Of a stretch of DNA of 64,000 bases, positions 46,529 to 64,000 are shown piece after piece. The notes under the pieces were generated by a model. It saw nothing but the letters and a program-made list of their open reading frames with translations, searched no databases and had not been told where the DNA came from. The position numbers and the translations under genes were made by a program. This DNA comes from Liolophura sinensis (taxonomy: Eukaryota > Mollusca > Polyplacophora > Chitonida > Chitonidae), in NCBI RefSeq assembly GCF_032854445.1, contig NC_088300.1:38408458-38472457 (forward strand), read 5' to 3'. How positions within the stretch are numbered: position 1 is the first letter of the stretch; the number at the start of each line of letters is the position of its first letter.

Positions 46529-47904
46529 GTAACGCTGTCGCATCAGCGCATTGTGCACATAAAGCCGCACATAAAGGACACATCCCTATATTTCTTCTAG
46601 CCCAGTTCTATCCAGTGGCCGGTTGTTCAAATGTGTAATAAATGTTAAGCCAGGCTTAAATCTGAATACCAGTCTTGGCCAATGCAAAACTATTGACAAT
46701 CTAGTGCAGACTAAAGTTAACACCCGCATTAATGGGATATGTAATCGATTCTGATTGGCTGGAGTGAGAAATAGGCAAGTCCAGGCTACGCCAAGCCTAA
46801 GCTGAATTTTAGGAATAGAACACTTATCCATGCCTAACCAAGGCTGCACGGGTTAATCCGGTAAACCCTATGTTCACTATCAGCCGATCAGTGTTAATTC
46901 TGTATCCCATTCATTAACCGCTGATACACTTTTGGACAGCTGGGCCCAGGGCTCTACCAGTAAAATTTCTCCGACCTTTACAACTGGAACCGGTCTTTAT
47001 ATTTGGTATTCCCTAGGTCATCCAAGTATAGGCCTACATATGTCAAAGCCAGTGTCGCTAAACCATATTTGAACAGTAATTCAGCCGTTTAAGCTTTTGA
47101 ATCGAACAAGTCGAACTAATGTCCACCATTTTTTGGAGTTTGAACTTTCTCCAAGATCAGACAAGGTACATGCTGGCTGTTCAAAAATTTCTTTCAACTG
47201 TTTTGGGTTTTTTTTATTTTTGCTTTCAAGTTATGTTTATCCTTATCACCAGCTTATCTTTCATGGAGCCAGCACATAACTGGCCTGAGGTTCGAGCATG
47301 AAACATGGCAGAAGTCAGTTGCACTTTTCGATTCAAAATTCTCAAAGGTTAGATTGTCATTAAAAGAGTGTTCACTGGTGCACGTTTTGGCATCTTTTAA
47401 ACGCGGATAACTTGTGGTGAATACCAAACATAAGTATAGACTCAAGTTATAAAGTTTTGTGAAATGCTGGGTTAGAAATGACGAAGAGACGGGCTGTACG
47501 TACCAAGCTAGTACAGCACGTGTCGATTAGGCTATATTTCTTCCAGCTCCTTCTTCAGCGTTTCAATTCGGAGGTGACACAACACAGTTTTAACTTGTTC
47601 TTGAAGAGACAAGTGTTAACTTGCTTTGCGGCGAGTTGTTGGCACTACCGACTTCCTGCCGCTTCACGACTTGTGATTTTCCGTAAGTTACCCACGGCTA
47701 CGGCTCTGGTCGTGACTGCTGCCTTGCTTCGAGCAGCACCTCTGTGATTTGCTGACACACTCCTTGAATGCGCTGGGGATAGGAAGTGTGTCACATCGTT
47801 GTTATCGAAGCTATATGCGTGCGATTTGATTTTAATCAGATTAATATGACACTTCCATCTTTACTCGCATTTCTTATGTCCAATGGGGTGACACTCTGCA
47901 ACAG

Positions 47905-48011
47905 CAGATCATCGTCTCCTTGACGACGCCGGTAGGCTTACGCTCCCGGACACAGTGCTCGCGGAGCTGGACATAGCGCTATTCATCCGCCGTGGGGACC
48001 TTCTGGCATAA
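47905..48011 (+). CDS. Putative terminal exon, plus strand
   Basis: After an acceptor-like ctctgcaacag| the frame D-H-R-L-L-D-D-A-G-R-L-T-L-P-D ... R-R-G-D-L-L-A runs 34 codons to TAA (48009-48011). It looks protein-like (charged and aliphatic pattern, GC-rich) and stands out from AT-rich flanks. It could belong to the gene starting at 46430, but its phase (2 bases before GAT) does not fit a direct join, so at least one exon between would be missing. Speculative. Confidence 0.3.
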
Positions 48012-49288
48012 CGATTGTAGCCCAGCTAGAATTCAACGGAATGGAGACATCGCGTATTTATTGTAAAGATATACTTATTGGTAATTCATACATTGTGAGA
48101 TGGGAAGAAAAATGACAAATATTTCAGAATTATAAAGTAACACACGTCACCGGTAAGCTTATAAAGATGCAGATAAATCCAAATAAGACTTAATCATTAA
48201 TTTTAACGAAACTGTGTAAAATGTATAGTGAGCAAGCAATAATAATGAACCATTTTCTGTGCATAAACTCATTAGTACATAAATGTGCTGAACCTGTTCT
48301 AGGATTAGGGCAAGGACTTTGCTTCCTTTTCCCGAACAATGGTGACCAACACTTTCTGAACTGTTCACTGTTCTCTTGTAATGTATGGGTAATACATTAC
48401 CAGTCAGTCCGCCCACACAGCTTGCATCTCAAAGAACAATGGACTACGCCGTTTAGGCCTAAATTACTTTGGGGAGGTAGGGGTTGGGTGGCGGTAGGGG
48501 TGGGGTGGAGATTTGCAGTTGTTAATTTAACTTTTTTACATTACATAACAATACGAGAAACACGTATATTCCACATGAGTATTACTGTGCATGTCAATGT
48601 GCCTTGTTACACACGTTAGAATAAGTCAGTACAAACTGTCAGTGCGCATGAGTAGGAAGTTATTGTGCTCAACCTGTACACGGGAAAGTTTTGCGGTGAC
48701 ACTGGGATACAAAATCCCTCGAACGAAGTTAACTGACACAAAATCTGTACAAACCTGGTCAACGTACTTAGCTCTGTAAATATGGACGATGAAAATATGG
48801 TAAATAACAAGAATGAATAATTTATAAAAGGGTTTTACATGTCAGATTAATTTTATATGAAAATATCTGTTTTCAACAAATGAGTGACGACGACTTGCTT
48901 TCGAATTCGAATGGGTTCATCCCGGCTAGTTTTACATTATGCGTATAGTCATATTTACTTAAAACTGTTCTGGGTATATGCTTACCATTCTTGGAGTCCT
49001 TTGTTTGGGAACCTGCGCAACAAAACAAATGTTTTTTTTTCTGTTAGAACACTATGGCATGCAACAAAACACTCATCCTATTGTTTTCAATTTTGTATGA
49101 GTTTTAAGAGTAAATAAAAGTTAAGTCAACTAGTCCAGCAGGAGCCGGTCTGAAAATGTCTTTAACACTAAAAATCCAATTATGACGAGTTCTAAATTTA
49201 CTTCTTGTATTTTAGCATCACAAGATAGTTTTGTTAAAATGATATCCAGAAAGTTAATTGAAATATTCCACGACCAGTCAACACTGAC
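48012..49288. other. Unassigned sequence before the WD40 gene
   Basis: No supported gene. The longest frame (48221-48619, plus) lacks splice signals and composition support. Confidence 0.4.
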
Positions 49289-63094
<13,806 letters not shown>

Positions 63095-63509
63095 CTGTAT
63101 CAGTGAAAACATTGTACAAAACTGTAATCCTTTATAAACAACCTGGGAAAACTTGAACTGATGTGTTCACAAAGGAGTCATGGAAATGAGCTGTCATGTC
63201 AGCTCTTCGCCTTAATAATTTATAAATATAAGGCTTTGATTTTTGAGGATTCGGGCTTCTGCGGCCTAGGTATTTTAGTGGGAAAATTAAACATTGTTTT
63301 ACAAGACCCAGTATGACTGCGGCAAATGTTTTAAAAAAACTTTAATTGAAAGAGACAGTTACATGTATAACTATAACCTATTTTTATTTGGAAGACTAGT
63401 TGCAAGCCTTGACAAGATTACGCCCTGATCGATGGTGTCGGTCTGTCCTATGATCTTTTGGCTAAAGAATCAACAGGTGTATCTGAAGTATTTATCAGTT
63501 TATTTCATT

Positions 63510-63651
63510 GGGGGGGGGGGGGGTTATTTATTTGATTGTTGCTTAACTTTTTGTTACACATATGACGGTGGTCAGTTTATGGGTGGAGGAAATAGTTTCA
63601 GTGCAACCATAGTATGGGTCATGACCTAGACAATTCCCCCCCCCCCCCCCC
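63510..63651. repeat. Poly-G and poly-C tracts flanking a diverged interspersed-repeat core
   Basis: 14 G at 63510-63523, then ttatttatttgattgttgct ... acatatgacggtggtcag, a weak relative of the interspersed family, then 16 C at 63636-63651. Confidence 0.7.
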
Positions 63652-64000
63652 AATATAACGTAGTCTTAGCGAACCAGTGCAACCATCGTATGGGCCATGA
63701 CCTAGACACCCCCACCCCCATCCAATATAAGGTGGTCTCAGCGAACCAGTGCAATCATCGTATGGGCTATGACCTAGACCCCCTCCCCCAATATAAGGTG
63801 GTCTCAGCGAACCAGTGCAATCATCGTATGGGCCATGACCTAGGTACCTCCTCCCCCTCCAATATAAGGTGGTCTCAGCGAACCAGTGCAATCATCGTAT
63901 GGGCAATGACCTAGACACCCCCCCCTCCAATATAAGGTGGTCTCAGCGAACCAGTGCAATCATCGTATGGGCCATGACCTAGACACCCCCCTCCCTCCGT
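63598..64000. repeat. About 70-bp minisatellite with C-rich runs, running off the window
   Basis: Five to six units: ccaatataaggtggtctcag, cgaaccagtgcaatcatcgt, atgggccatgacctagac plus a C-rich run of varying length. On the sense strand of the WD40 gene the runs are G-rich. Probably intronic. Confidence 0.92.

Noticed and set aside
48221-48619. 132-codon plus frame
   Set aside because: Low-complexity, no homology, no splice or promoter signal.

Overview
KIND OF ORGANISM. This is metazoan nuclear DNA, most likely from a marine mollusc and probably a bivalve. It is AT-rich, with short exons, GT-AG introns, TATA boxes and AATAAA signals. It carries a tRNA-headed SINE whose 3' region resembles a second interspersed family scattered through the window, plus Tc1, DIRS-like and RNase H-bearing LINE copies, a mixture I associate with bivalves. 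The taxonomic call is inference. LAYOUT, LEFT HALF (1-45.1 kb). A head-to-tail segmental array holds four units starting at about 1, 8499, 18551 and 29720, plus a shredded fifth (37863-39628, resuming at 45073). Each unit opens with a palindromic E-box (GGTCACGTGACC), a TATA box and a small three-exon gene. That gene encodes a lone SAM/Pointed (PNT) domain with a TEL/Yan-type WSRDDV...MNGKGLCL core and no ETS DNA-binding domain in the reading frame. Only the fourth unit has an intact reading frame (98 codons, 30498-30951). Unit 1 is fused and deleted, unit 2 has one extra C, unit 3 lacks 7 bp, and unit 5 keeps only the promoter. Each complete unit also carries two gene pieces of unknown family: a plus-strand first exon starting M-D-E-L-I-K-L-L with a decayed paralogue about 1.2 kb downstream, and a minus-strand terminal exon ending DTVRL with its own AATAAA. 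Inside each unit, promoter, Q and other blocks occur twice, so the units are mosaics of older duplications. INSERTIONS IN THE ARRAY. A 648-bp deleted Tc1 element sits at the same TA in units 2-4, and unit 1 keeps the empty site. SINEs lie in the unit-3 Tc1 copy and in the unit-3 upstream promoter block. A DIRS-like remnant ends unit 4. A 27-bp minisatellite lies in unit 5. A full-length but dead 5.4-kb LINE with 14-bp target duplications sits on the unit-5 transcription start. LAYOUT, RIGHT HALF (45.1-64 kb). After about 1.3 kb of unassigned DNA a plausible plus-strand first coding exon begins at 46430, with a possible terminal exon at 47905-48011. From 49289 to the right edge runs a minus-strand WD40 gene of the WDR49/WDR64 type. 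I could reconstruct 21 exons giving 785 codons with every splice phase matching. Its 5' end lies beyond the window. Its introns hold several minisatellites, two of which start at an exon end and copy its splice donor. HOW IT FITS TOGETHER. By analogy with Drosophila Mae/EDL, the PNT-only protein could modulate TEL/Yan-type ETS repressors; the array looks like birth and death of such a modulator with one survivor in this window. That function is inference. The WD40 gene appears unrelated to the array.
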